Assembly (NCBI GenBank): GCA_963822985.1
Contig: CAWGJU010000018.1
Span: forward strand, 81,956 to 145,955
Reading direction: 5' to 3'
From: Thermohalobaculum sp963822985
GTDB taxonomy: Bacteria; Pseudomonadota; Alphaproteobacteria; Rhodobacterales; Rhodobacteraceae
Length of the DNA: 64,000 nucleotides
Under the pieces are notes generated by a model. That model made no database searches. It was not told the origin of the DNA and saw only the letters and a program-made list of their open reading frames with translations. The position numbers were made by a program, and so were the translations under genes. Numbering within the stretch: position 1 is the first letter of the stretch; each line of letters begins with the position of its first letter. This document shows, one piece after another, positions 8,643 through 17,972 of this stretch.

Positions 8643-9235
8643 GCTTGCCTTGGATGCGAGCCAACTTAATGCAGGAAGTCGACGACGCCCAGCCGGATGA
8701 TCCGCTATGCAATTCGGCCTTACGCACTTGGTATTCTTCTATCGAGACTGCAGGTATGGGCGGTCGCTGCCATTCGCTTCACAGCGCCGTCGCAAGCCGC
8801 TCTCCCTGGATGTGCTTTCATAGATGGTGCAGTCGCCGCGGATCTATACTCGTCGACGGCCTCGAAGGCGCAGCTTTTCATACCGGTGTGTTTCCATGCT
8901 TCAGCACTCATCCTTTGAGATATTCTCCTGTCCAAGGCGACCGGCCATGCTCCAATGCCGTTGCTCCACTGCTTGCGAAAGCCGACGCTCCCGTCCGAGC
9001 TATTCACATTCTGCTAGAATTGCCGCAACGGCCGCGAACGCCGCGCAAAGGAGTGCAGATGTTGCGCATAGGATCGGATGTCGATGACCGTCGGTCGACC
9101 TCGACCGGCCCTGGAAGGTTTCCCGCAATTCGCCGATCGCAGGGATTCGACGTCTACCGAAGTTGGACTAAGTCACCGCGGCACCATTCAGCATCGTGAG
9201 CAGTAGGGCTGTTGTGATGACACTCGGGGGGCCGT
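8643..9235. other. Intergenic region, no gene recognised
   Basis: Both strands carry only short frames without family resemblance. Base composition is lower in GC than the surroundings. The region should hold the divergent promoters for the minus-strand outer-membrane gene and the plus-strand AraC-type gene, but I see no convincing promoter elements. Confidence 0.4.
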
Positions 9236-9238
9236 GTG

Positions 9239-10284
9239 ATGGCATTCGGCGAGGCACCAGCGCCGCACCACTTCTTTTCGACTGACGCTTACGGCGCCTG
9301 CCATCGCTACGAGGCATGGCGGGCGATGTTCGGGCGCGTCCATGACGTTCGGATCGCGCCCGATCTGAGAAACCGTTTCGTTGCGCGGGCCGAGCACTGG
9401 CAGGTCGGCAACGTCGTGATCGGCTCTTACAGCACGCCAGCCCGCGAGGTCGTTCGCACAGCGCGGTGTTGCCGGACCGATGGCGTCGATCATTGGGTGC
9501 TTCAGGTCTCGCGGCGCGGGACAGAGCGAACACGGATCGGCGAAGCCACCCACTGCATCCGCCCTGGCGAGCTCGTCGTCTCGTCCTATGCAGCATCCTA
9601 CGCGAAGGATTGCGCGGCAGGTGACTGGGTTGCCGCTATGGTGCCGCGCAATGCCTTCCCGGTCCTGAGCGCGCGGCTGGAAAGGCTCGCTCCTGGTCCG
9701 CAGACCGGGGCGGGAGCGCGGGTATTAGCTGACTTCCTGCTATCCGTCGCCGCGCGATCGCCCGATGCTCGGCTATCGGAACTTTCGGGGATCGAAAGGG
9801 CGGTCTCTGTGATGGCGGCCGCCTGCCCTTCGGAGATGCCGATCCGGAGGCCGTTGCGCAGTGCGATGCGGCAACGCGGGATCGGGCGCGGGCGCTCCGC
9901 GCGATCGAAGCGAACATCGCCTCTGCCCGGCTGGACGTGGGCCGCATCGCCGCATTGTCGGAACTGTCGCGACATGCTCTTTATCAGCTGTTCGGTGCGG
10001 AAGGCGGTGTCATGAGGTATGTGCAGTCGCGCCGCCTCGAGCTTGTGCGAGCCGACCTCGCCGACCCGGACCTCGCCTCCGAGCCGATCGCTCGAATTGC
10101 CGAGCGGCGCGGTTTCTTCTGCGCGGCCTCCTTCAGCCGAGCTTTTCGGCGCACGTACGGCATGACGCCGAGAGATATGCGCACGACCTCGCGCCCTCGA
10201 ACCACGCTCGGGACACGCTTGCCGGCCGCTCGCTTGGAACGGCCCCGCGATTTCCTCGACCTGCTCAGCCCCGGCCGGGAGTGA
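9239..10284 (+). pseudogene. AraC-family transcriptional regulator, frameshifted
   Basis: ATG 9239 (or GTG 9236) follows a G-rich ribosome site. The first frame encodes an AraC_binding_2-like cupin sensor domain (RFVARAEHWQVGNVVIGSYS, then VSRRGTERTRIGEA and RPGELVVSSYA). Near 9828 the frame shifts. The other frame continues FGDADPEAVAQCDAATRDRA, then RAIEANIASARLDVGRIAAL, then the HTH_18 segment with RYVQSRRLELVRADL and SFSRAFRRTYGMTPRDMR, ending at 10284. One missing base in TGCCC-TTCGG restores a full-length regulator of about 345 aa. Its targets are unknown. The baeRF gene downstream on the same strand is the nearest candidate. Confidence 0.7.
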
Positions 10285-10378
10285 CCGCCGGCGTCCCAGG
10301 GAGCGCAGGAATATCCGACGAACTTAGCTTTTGAGGACGGCGACCGTCTCGGTTCGCGTCGACAACACGGGGGGACTG

Positions 10379-11497
10379 ATGCTTCATATCGATTTGCCAA
10401 CGCGGCCCGAGCTTCTGGACCTGTTCAGGCACCGGTCATGGCCGAGCGTGTCGATCTACCTGCCGACAACGCCGCTGACAGCGGATGCCCAGGCAGATCG
10501 GATCGCGCTGAAGAACCACCTGAAAGCTGCGGTCGAGCAGATGGAGGCTGCCGGTATCACCAAGCGCGCCATCCGGACGATCGAGGAGCACAACGGTGCG
10601 CTGATCGACGATCAGGAGTTTTGGGCCACCCAGGCGAATAGCCTTGCCATCTTCGCGTCGGACGAGCTCCTCCGGACGTACCGCCTGCCCAACAAGCTCG
10701 GCGCCGCCGTTGAAGTGTCGGATCGCTTGCACCTGAAGCCGTTGATGCGCGCCGTGTCGTTCCCCAGAACGGCCTTCATCTTGGCCATCTCGGTCGGCGG
10801 CGTTCGCGTCATCGAGGTGTCGGCCGGCACCCAGGCACGAACGGTCGGTGTACCCGACCTGCCGCGCGACATGAGCGCCGCCATCGGTCGCCGCAGCCAC
10901 ACCGAACGATCCGGCAACATGGAAAGCGGCGAGAGCAGCAGCGAGAGCGCCCTGCTCAGGCGCTATGCCCGGAGCGTGGATCAAGCCATCCGGCCGGTTC
11001 TCGTCGGCCAGGAGCGGCCGCTGATCATCGCCGCCAGCGAACCCTTGGCGAGCTATGCACGCGCCGTCTCCAGCTATCCGCACACGCTCGACGGGTCTAT
11101 CGCCGGTACGCCCGACCGAACGCCCGATCACGAGCTCGTCGCGGCGGCGCACCGGGTCCTTGACGAGTTCTATGCCGGCCAGATCGCCGAACTTGCCGCG
11201 CTCTACGACCACCGTTTCAAGGAGGACCGCGCGACCGGCGATATCGCCCGCGCGGCGCGTGCAGCCACTTTTGGCGTGATCGACACGCTGATTTACGACA
11301 TGGACGAGGTGGTCCCGGGCACCGTTTCGGAGGAAGGCGCGGTGACCTTCGCCGATGCGCCCTCGGCGGCGAGCTACGGTATCGTCGACGAGATCGTGAG
11401 GCGGGCTTTCTTGTCAGGCGCCCGCGTCATTGCCATGCGACGCGGCGAGGTGCCCGGCGGTGGTAGTCTGGCTGCGATATTGCGCTACTCAATCTGA
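10379..11497 (+). CDS. Bacterial archaeo-eukaryotic release factor-like protein (baeRF family)
   Basis: The product has 372 aa and starts at ATG 10379 behind a GGGGG stretch; an upstream in-frame start lacks a good site. The opening SVSIYLPTTPLTADAQADRI is typical of baeRF proteins (family 11-like), as are the central FILAISVGGVRVIEV and RPLIIAASEPLASYARAV and the final FLSGARVIAMRRGEVPGGG. These proteins are homologous to the central and C-terminal domains of eRF1/Pelota. They are proposed to act on ribosomes or tRNA under stress, but no bacterial function is firmly established. The gene stands alone between the broken AraC gene and a recombinase-associated remnant. Confidence 0.7.
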   Translation: MLHIDLPTRPELLDLFRHRSWPSVSIYLPTTPLTADAQADRIALKNHLKAAVEQMEAAGITKRAIRTIEEHNGALIDDQEFWATQANSLAIFASDELLRTYRLPNKLGAAVEVSDRLHLKPLMRAVSFPRTAFILAISVGGVRVIEVSAGTQARTVGVPDLPRDMSAAIGRRSHTERSGNMESGESSSESALLRRYARSVDQAIRPVLVGQERPLIIAASEPLASYARAVSSYPHTLDGSIAGTPDRTPDHELVAAAHRVLDEFYAGQIAELAALYDHRFKEDRATGDIARAARAATFGVIDTLIYDMDEVVPGTVSEEGAVTFADAPSAASYGIVDEIVRRAFLSGARVIAMRRGEVPGGGSLAAILRYSI

Positions 11498-11568
11498 GCC
11501 CTGTCTCGGACGAAGATCTAGAAGGGGGCAAATCGCCCGCGATTATTTGACCGTTCGAACGCGGCGCA

Positions 11569-11690
11569 TTGACGACCTCCAGCGGCGACGCCGCTTCCGC
11601 CCCAGCACCTGACGTCCGGAAGCGCCGCGGGCGCAAGCTGCTGATCCCGCCTGACAGCAGGACCGACCGCCCGCGGCCGCGCATGAGGCG
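11569..11690 (+). pseudogene. 5' remnant of the recombinase-associated gene (copy 2)
   Basis: TTG 11569 opens MTTSSGDAASAPAPDVRKRR and continues GRKLLIPPD and RPRPR before homology ends. The stretch CTGACGTCCGGAAGCGC through the GCGGCCGCGC block closely matches 5600-5680, showing that a second partial copy of the same gene exists. Everything after the RPRPR segment, including the helix-turn-helix, is missing. The DUF1326 gene starts 33 bp later, so the breakpoint lies immediately upstream of the metal-handling trio. Confidence 0.55.
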
Positions 11691-11722
11691 CAGGCGCGCG
11701 TCCGAAACGAACGGAGGAAGAC

Positions 11723-12364
11723 ATGACCCCTTGGGAGATCAGAGGCCACGAGCTGGCGAACTGCAATTGCTCGTATGCGTGCCCATGCCAGTTCAATGCA
11801 CTGCCGACCGACGGCACGTGCCAGGCCGCTGTCGGCTATCAGGTCGAGGAGGGCCGCTTTGGCGATGTCCGACTCGACGGGCTCCGCATGGCTGCCACCT
11901 ACAAGTGGCCTGGCGCCGTTCACGAGGGCAACGGCGAGATGCAGCTCGTGATCGACGAGCGTTCGTCGCCGGAGCAGCGCGATGCGCTGCAGAAGATCAT
12001 GACCGGCGAGGACACGAAGGAGATGGCCACCATGTGGTGGATCTTCGCCGCTATGTGCCCGACCCGGCACGAGACCCTCTTCAAGCCGATCGAGATGTCG
12101 GTCGACGTGGATGGCCGGCGCGGCAGCGTCGTCGTCAAGGACGTATTCGAGACGACGGCCGAGCCGATCAAGAACCCGGTGACGGGCGCCGATCACCGGG
12201 TGCGGATCGATCTCCCGAATGGCTTCGAATACAGCATCGCAGAGATCGGCAGCGGGACCACCCGCACCCAGGGCGTGATCGAGCTGGATAGGACTCAGAG
12301 CAGCTATGCCCAGTTCGCGCGGCTGCACCTGACCAATGACGGCGTCGTCCGCGCCGCGGCCTGA
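11723..12364 (+). CDS. DUF1326 protein with N-terminal CxCxxxCxC motif (first copy)
   Basis: The product has 213 aa and starts at ATG 11723, with GGAGGAAG upstream. It has no signal peptide, so it is probably cytoplasmic. The N-terminal motif ELANCNCSYACPCQF carries four closely spaced cysteines suited to metal or cluster binding. The body matches DUF1326: GTCQAAVGYQVEEGRFGDV, then YKWPGAVHEGNGEMQLVIDE, WWIFAAMCPT and HETLFKPIEM. It is followed 22 bp later by a DUF2182 membrane protein and then a second DUF1326 gene. That conserved association suggests the three act together, probably in handling a metal; the function is not established. Confidence 0.85.
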   Translation: MTPWEIRGHELANCNCSYACPCQFNALPTDGTCQAAVGYQVEEGRFGDVRLDGLRMAATYKWPGAVHEGNGEMQLVIDERSSPEQRDALQKIMTGEDTKEMATMWWIFAAMCPTRHETLFKPIEMSVDVDGRRGSVVVKDVFETTAEPIKNPVTGADHRVRIDLPNGFEYSIAEIGSGTTRTQGVIELDRTQSSYAQFARLHLTNDGVVRAAA

Positions 12365-12386
12365 TCCCATCCTTCGGAGGGCGAAT

Positions 12387-13274
12387 GTGGCCAGCGCCGA
12401 AGGCATCGAGCGCATCCTGAAGCGCGACCGACTTGTCGTGATTGCGGCGCTGGCGGTGATCATCGCCGCGAGCTGGGCCTATGTCCTTGCCGGGGCAGGG
12501 ATGGGCATGTCGGCCTTCGAGATGTCGTCGCTCTCGATGGCGCTCGGGCAGTTTGCTGCGATACCGATGGCGGAGGGGATGAGGACTGTGGCGAGTGGCA
12601 TGGGCGGCGCGATGCAGGCGATGGCCACTCCCGTCGCCTGGACCGCCGGATATGCGGTGCTGATGTTCTTCATGTGGTGGATCATGATGATCGCCATGAT
12701 GCTGCCGAGCGCCGCGCCGATGGTGCTGTTGCACGCCGCCGCCACGCGGAAGTCGTCCATGCAGGCCGGGTCTAACGCGCCTTGGGCCACCTCCACCTTC
12801 ACGCTCGGCTACCTTACGGCCTGGGCGGCGTTCAGCATCGTCGCAGTCACCCTGCAGTGGCGCTTCGAGGCGGCCGGCATGCTGTCGCCGATGACCCTGA
12901 ACAGCACCAACGCTCTGTTTGCCGCGGCGATCCTGCTGTTTGCGGGCATCTACCAGCTGACGCCGCTGAAGCAGGCCTGCCTGAAGCACTGCCGCGGGCC
13001 GGTAGAATTCCTGACCCGGCACTGGCGTCCCGGGGCGAGCGGTGCCTTCCTCATGGGGCTGCACCACGGCGCCTTTTGCCTCGGGTGCTGCTGGGGCCTG
13101 ATGGCGATCCTGTTCTTCGGCGGGATCATGAACCTCTACTGGATCATCGGCTTGGCGCTGCTGGTGCTGGCCGAGAAGGCTCTGCCCCACGGCCCCTGGA
13201 TCGGACGCGCCACCGGCGCGGCGCTGCTGGCCGGCAGCGGCCTCATGTTCGGCTCGGCGGCGGGAGCCTTCTGA
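12387..13274 (+). CDS. DUF2182 integral membrane protein (predicted metal-binding)
   Basis: The start is GTG 12387, with GGAGGG at 12377-12382. The product has 295 aa with about six membrane segments. Candidate metal-binding sites are the Met-rich FFMWWIMMIAMMLPSAAPM helix, CLKHC after the fourth segment, and HHGAFCLGCCWGLMAILF. These fit COG5486, annotated as a predicted metal-binding membrane protein. It sits between two DUF1326 genes in one transcription unit. It could be a metal transporter or membrane assembly factor, with the Cys-rich DUF1326 proteins as cytosolic partners; this is inference. No known metal-regulator gene is adjacent. Confidence 0.85.
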   Translation: MASAEGIERILKRDRLVVIAALAVIIAASWAYVLAGAGMGMSAFEMSSLSMALGQFAAIPMAEGMRTVASGMGGAMQAMATPVAWTAGYAVLMFFMWWIMMIAMMLPSAAPMVLLHAAATRKSSMQAGSNAPWATSTFTLGYLTAWAAFSIVAVTLQWRFEAAGMLSPMTLNSTNALFAAAILLFAGIYQLTPLKQACLKHCRGPVEFLTRHWRPGASGAFLMGLHHGAFCLGCCWGLMAILFFGGIMNLYWIIGLALLVLAEKALPHGPWIGRATGAALLAGSGLMFGSAAGAF

Positions 13275-13320
13275 GCGGGCGCGGTCTGCGCAAAAAGCTC
13301 TTCGAGGAGGGGAGAACCGG

Positions 13321-13967
13321 ATGCCCAACATCGACTGGTACATCGAGGGGATCGAGTTCGGGAACTGCAACTGCAACTATGGCTGCCCTTGCCAGTTCGA
13401 GGACCTGCCGACGCACGGGAACTGCCGCGGGTTCGAGGTGCTGCAGATCGCGCGCGGGCACTTCGGCGACGTCAAGCTCGACGGTCTCCGCTGCGCGGTG
13501 CTGTATGCTTGGCCGGGCCCGATCTTCGAGGGCAAGGGAGAGTTGCAGGCTATCATCGACGAACGTGCCAGCCCCGATCAGCGCGTCGCGCTGGAGAAAG
13601 TGCTGCACGGAAAGGAAACCGAGGAAGCGAAGACCCACTGGTGGGTCTATAATGCCATGTCCGACACGGTCCACCCGACGCTGTTCAAGCCGATCGACTT
13701 CGAAGTGGACCTGCAAGGCCGCACTGCCGGGGTTTCGATTCCGGACGTGCTCGAGGCGACCGGTCGGCCCATCCGGTCGCCGCGACGGGGGATCCGCACC
13801 ACGTTCAGATCTCGATCCCGGATGGCATCGATTTCGAGACCGCCGAGATCGGCAGCGCCTCGAGCAAGGCAACGGCGGCGATCCGGCTCGATCTGGATGA
13901 TACCTATGGGCAGTGGAACCTCTTGCGGCACTCGGGCATCGGCGTGGTGCATGAGACGGCGCGGTGA
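13321..13967 (+). pseudogene. DUF1326 protein (second copy), frameshifted near the C-terminus
   Basis: ATG 13321 follows GAGGAGGGGAG. The first 158 or so residues are a clear DUF1326: FGNCNCNYGCPCQFEDLP, GHFGDVKLDGLRCAVLYAWP, IDERASPDQRVALEKVL and LFKPIDFEVD. After RPIRSP the frame shifts near 13781. The other frame reads ATGDPHHVQISIPDGIDFE, then TAEIGSASSKATAAIRLDLD and WNLLRHSGIGVVHETAR, with its stop at 13965-13967. Supplying one base in TCGCC-GCGACG restores the match to copy 1. The motif-bearing N-terminal part is intact, so a chimeric product could still bind metal. Confidence 0.75.
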
Positions 13968-14243
13968 CACTGCCGCATCCAGCTTTGCGGCTTGCGTTGC
14001 CGGCGAGCGTCCAAGTGTCCTGAACCAGCGTGCTGTCGATGCGCGGTCGCGCTCGCCCGGTCCCCCGGCTGGCGTGACCGCCAGCTGTCGCTGCCGCGGT
14101 TCCCGATGGAGAAGCAGCTTCGCTTCGTCCACGGCCAGTTTGCACGGCGCGATCTCGCGCCTTCTGCTCGGCTGCAATAATGATGGTGCAGCGCCCCGGC
14201 ACACGCCACCTGCCGCATGACGGGGTCGCCTTGGGAGGAGACC

Positions 14244-15442
14244 ATGACAACACATGAACTTCAGCACGCTGCGGATGCGGTGCTGCAGAACGTGGCCAAC
14301 GGCAATCCGAGCGTGCCTGGTATCGTCGCGATGGCCACCGGCCGCGGCGGCACGCTCTATGAGGGCGCGGCTGGCGTGCGGACGCTCGGCGAGGAGGCGC
14401 CGATGACGACCGACACGGTCTTCGCGATCTTCTCGACCACGAAGGCGATCACCGGCACCGCCGCTCTGCAGCTTCTCGAAGAGGGCCGGCTCGACCTCGA
14501 CGCGCCAGCCCGGACCTATGCGCCCGATATCGGCAAGCTGCAGGTTCTCGAGGGTTTCGACGACAAGGGTCAGCCGAAACTACGGCACCGAAGCGGGAGA
14601 TCACGACGCGGATGCTCCTGCTGCATACCGCCGGGCTCGGCTACGACTTCTTCAACGAGACCTACGCGCGGCTCAGCAGGGATCACGGGCAGCCGAGCGT
14701 CATCGAGGCGAGGAAGGCGTCGCTGATGACGCCGCTCCTCTTCGATCCTGGCGAGACGTGGGAGTACGGCTCGAACATCGACTGGGTCGGTCAGGTCATC
14801 GAGGGCCTCACCGGCCGGCGGCTCGGCGACGTCGTGCAGGAGCGCATTCTCGACCCGCTCGGCATGGCCGACACCGCCTGGACGCTGACACCCGACATGC
14901 GGGGCCGCCTCGCTGGCATGCATGCGCGCAAGGCGGACGGCCGCCTCGAGGCTTTGCGGGGATGGGAGCTGCCGCAGGATCCGGAGATCCACATGGGCGG
15001 CCACGGGCTCTACTCCACCGTCGGCGACTCCTGCCGCTTCATCCGCATGTGGCTGAACGACGGCCGGGGACCGGACGGGCCGGTCCTGAAGGAGACGACG
15101 GTCGAGATGGCTGTCGCCGATGGCCTCGGCGGGATGAAGATCAAGGGCCTGCCGGCGGTCAATCCCGCCTTGACCAACTATGCCGAGTTCTTCCCCGGCA
15201 TGCCGAAGTCCTGGGGCCTGACCTTCATGATCAACGACGAGGACGCGCCGACGGGGCGCCCGGCCGGATCGCTGGCCTGGGCGGGACTCGCCAACCTCTA
15301 CTACTGGATCGACCGCCGGAATGGCGTCGGCGGCTTTTGGGCCACCCAGATCCTGCCGTTTGCGGATGCCGCCTCGGTCGGCGGCTATCTCGAATTCGAG
15401 ACGGCCGTCTACGAGAGCCTGCGCCAGAAGAAGGCTGGCTGA
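14244..15442 (+). pseudogene. Serine hydrolase, class C beta-lactamase/EstB-like, frameshifted
   Basis: ATG 14244 follows GGGAGGAGA. The first frame carries the SxxK nucleophile motif in FAIFSTTKAITGTAALQLLE and then LDAPARTYAPDIG. Near 14585 one base is missing. The next frame continues APKREITTRMLLLHTAGLGY, LLFDPGETWEYGSNIDWVG (the Tyr-containing second motif), LDPLGMADTAWTLTP, and GLANLYYWIDRRNGVGGFW at the end. Joined, this is a full-length hydrolase of about 399 aa, probably an esterase rather than an antibiotic-resistance enzyme, as it has no signal peptide. The flavin monooxygenase next door, on the opposite strand, suggests a shared degradative context. Confidence 0.75.
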
Positions 15443-15543
15443 CCTCATTCTCCGCCCGGCAGGTGTCGGAGTCGAGCGTTGAGCACTGTTGAGGTTGCGA
15501 CATGCTGGCCGGAGCGCCACGCCGCCCCGGCCATCCTTTCGGT

Positions 15544-17343
15544 TCAGCTCAGATGGTGCACGGTCTGGAGACCGTAGACCGGCGTCGGGATGCTCTCCAT
15601 CCGCGCCTTCAGCTGAAGGGCGAGGAACTGCGAGTAGTGGCGTGACTGGTGCAGGTTGCCGCCGTGGAACCAGAGCGCCTCCTGCTGGGTGGGCTTCCAC
15701 ATGTTGCGCTGCTCGCCCTCCCAGGGGCCGGGGTCCTTCGGCGTGTCCGAGCCGAGGCCCCACACTTTGCCGACCCTGTCGGCCACGTCCTGGCTGATGA
15801 GATCGGCCGCCCAGCCATTCATCGAGCCATAGCCCGTGGCGTAGACGATCAGGTCCGCCGGCAGATCCTCGCCGGTGTCGAGCATGACGCCCGTGGCGGT
15901 GATCTCGGTCACCTGCCCGCGCCTGAGCTTGACCTCGCCGTCGATGACCAGCTGGCTCGCCCCGATGTCGATATAGTAGCCGGAGCCGCGGCGCAGGTAT
16001 TTCATAAAAAGCCCGGAGTCGTCGGGGCCCCAGTCGAGCCAGAACCCGGCTTTCTCCAGCCCGTCATAGAACGCCTGGTCGCGCTCCTTCATCTGCGCAT
16101 AGAGCGGGATCTGGAACTCGTGCAGGATCGCGTAGGGAACCGAGGCGAAGATCAGATCGGCCTTGCTGTGGTCGATCCCCGATCTGACGGCCTGCTCGGA
16201 GTAGAGCGCGCCGAGGCCGATATCCATGAGCGTGTCCGAGCGCACGATATGCGTGGACGAGCGCTGCACCATCGTCACGTCGGCGTCGTTCTCCCACAGC
16301 GCCGCGGCGATGTCGTGCGCCGAGTTATTTGAGCCGATGACCACGCATTTCTTGCCACTGTAGGCATCGGGGCCGGAGTGTTTCGAGGAATGGTGCTGGT
16401 CGCCCTTGAACTTCTCCATGCCCGGGAATTTCGGGACGTTGGGCTTGCCCGACATGCCGGTCGCCAGGACGAGCTGCTTCGGCCGCAGCGTCACTTCCTT
16501 GCCGTCGCGGTCGACGACGACCGTCCATTCCTTCTTCGCCTCGTCATACTTCGCCGACTTGGCCGTCGTCCGGGTCCAGTAGTTCAGCTCCATGACCCGC
16601 ACGTACATCTCGAGCCAGTCGCCGATCTTGTCCTTCGGGCTGAAGACCGGCCAGTTCGGCGGGAACGGCAGATAGGGCAGGTGGTCATACCAGACCGGGT
16701 CGTGCAGGCAGAGCGACTTGTAGCGGTTGCGCCAGCTGTCGCCTGGACGGTCGTTCTTCTCGACGATGATCGTCGGCACACCGAGCTGGCGTAGCCGCGC
16801 GCCGAGGGCGATACCGCCCTGCCCGCCGCCGATGATCAGCGCGTAGGGTTGCGTCCCGTAACCGAGCGCCCGCGCCTCGGCCTCACGCTCCTCTTGCCAG
16901 GTCGGGCGGTGCTTGCCCTGCCCGTGCTTGGCGCCGAGCGGCCGGGCAAAGCCCTGTGGCTCCTCATGGCCCTTCAGCTCGACCATGGTGGTCAGCAGCG
17001 TCCAGATCTTCTCGTCCTGCAGCCGCATCAGCCCGTAGCCGCGCGCGACGGCGGTCTCGAAGGTGAACCAGGCGGTGGTCACGCCGCCTTCCTCGGTGAC
17101 GATCTCGTTCGGCGCCAGCGCCCAGGATGTGGGCTTCACCGCCGCGAGCTGGCTCTGCAGCATGTCGCGGATCGCGTCCCGGCTCTCCAGCGTCTTGATG
17201 TTCCAGGTGAAGCTGACGAGGTCGCGCCAGAAGCAGATGTCGGCGAACTGCGCGACGGCGCTCTCGATATCTCCCGCTTCGAGAGCGTCGCCGAAAGTCT
17301 GCAACACGCCGGCTGCGCGCGCCTCACTCGTGGTGTCCAGCAT
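15544..17343 (-). CDS. Flavin-containing monooxygenase with N-terminal NTF2-like domain
   Basis: The product has 599 aa. ATG 17343 follows GGGAGGAAA on the minus strand. Residues about 10-150 form an NTF2/SnoaL-like domain (LEAGDIESAVAQFADICFWR, then ARGYGLMRLQDEKIWTLLTT). Residues about 165-599 form the monooxygenase: the FAD-binding ALIIGGGQGGIALGARL, the FKGDQHHSSKH motif that matches the FxGxxxH fingerprint of flavin monooxygenases, and the NADPH-binding CVVIGSNNSAHDIAAALW. It would oxygenate a small organic substrate, possibly by Baeyer-Villiger chemistry, but the substrate is unknown. It is transcribed alone, converging on the broken serine hydrolase. Confidence 0.85.
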   Translation of the reverse strand: MLDTTSEARAAGVLQTFGDALEAGDIESAVAQFADICFWRDLVSFTWNIKTLESRDAIRDMLQSQLAAVKPTSWALAPNEIVTEEGGVTTAWFTFETAVARGYGLMRLQDEKIWTLLTTMVELKGHEEPQGFARPLGAKHGQGKHRPTWQEEREAEARALGYGTQPYALIIGGGQGGIALGARLRQLGVPTIIVEKNDRPGDSWRNRYKSLCLHDPVWYDHLPYLPFPPNWPVFSPKDKIGDWLEMYVRVMELNYWTRTTAKSAKYDEAKKEWTVVVDRDGKEVTLRPKQLVLATGMSGKPNVPKFPGMEKFKGDQHHSSKHSGPDAYSGKKCVVIGSNNSAHDIAAALWENDADVTMVQRSSTHIVRSDTLMDIGLGALYSEQAVRSGIDHSKADLIFASVPYAILHEFQIPLYAQMKERDQAFYDGLEKAGFWLDWGPDDSGLFMKYLRRGSGYYIDIGASQLVIDGEVKLRRGQVTEITATGVMLDTGEDLPADLIVYATGYGSMNGWAADLISQDVADRVGKVWGLGSDTPKDPGPWEGEQRNMWKPTQQEALWFHGGNLHQSRHYSQFLALQLKARMESIPTPVYGLQTVHHLS

Positions 17344-17972
17344 AGGTTTCCTCCCTTCCCGGAACCCCCTTCGTCATTCAGTCGGACGCGATCTTAGCCC
17401 CATGCCAGGTGGGATCGGCAGGGTGGCTCGAAACCGCCGTCGGAGCCCGTCGACCTGATGAAGGGGAACGCTTTCTCCACGCTGTTCCCATTCCCCCACA
17501 ACCTCACCGAGTACATTGTCCCTCCAGTGAACCCCTGTCCAGAGTAGCTCGCCGGCTGCGTGTCTGAAGGAGAAGTGGTTCAGGTTCACACCTCGTACCG
17601 GACACAAAGGCTGTGGACGTGTCCGGTGGGAAGTCGCGGGTCTGCCGCTGGTCTCGGCGACCCAGGAAGCTCAGCGGGAATGTGCGATCGCACATCTGCT
17701 CGGCCGGCAAGTGCCCGAACGCTGCTGTTGCGGGGTACTGGCCTGCCATGTCCCTATGGCGACAATCGCAGGCACTGCCGTCATCGCTGGTTCAGGCCGC
17801 CAGCGAGCAGGGTGCGCCACAAGCTGCCGTAGCGGATCCGCCGAGATCCGGGCCTGCGGAGGAGTGCCGCCGGCACTGGGATCGCTGGCTTCCGTCCGTG
17901 CGCGAGGCATTCGCCATATCAGCAGGAGCATGCTTCCAGTGCGTCTGCACCGGGCCCGACGAATGGAGCGGC
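17344..17972. other. Intergenic region with a 16-bp perfect palindrome
   Basis: No gene is recognised on either strand. The region holds the promoter of the minus-strand monooxygenase and a perfect palindrome at 17680-17695. Open frames here lack family resemblance and a credible ribosome site. Confidence 0.4.
17680..17695. promoter_or_regulatory. Perfect palindrome ATGTGCGATCGCACAT, possible operator
   Basis: The 16-bp inverted repeat has no loop and stands in otherwise featureless DNA about 340 bp upstream of the monooxygenase start (17343). Its TGTG/CACA arms resemble those of Crp/Fnr- or GntR-type operators, but the spacing differs from a classical Crp site. Regulatory function is inference. 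Confidence 0.35.

Noticed and set aside
14244..15442. Resistance beta-lactamase
   Set aside because: SxxK and the Tyr motif are shared with esterases. There is no signal peptide, the second motif is YGSN rather than a clean YxN, and the gene is frameshifted.
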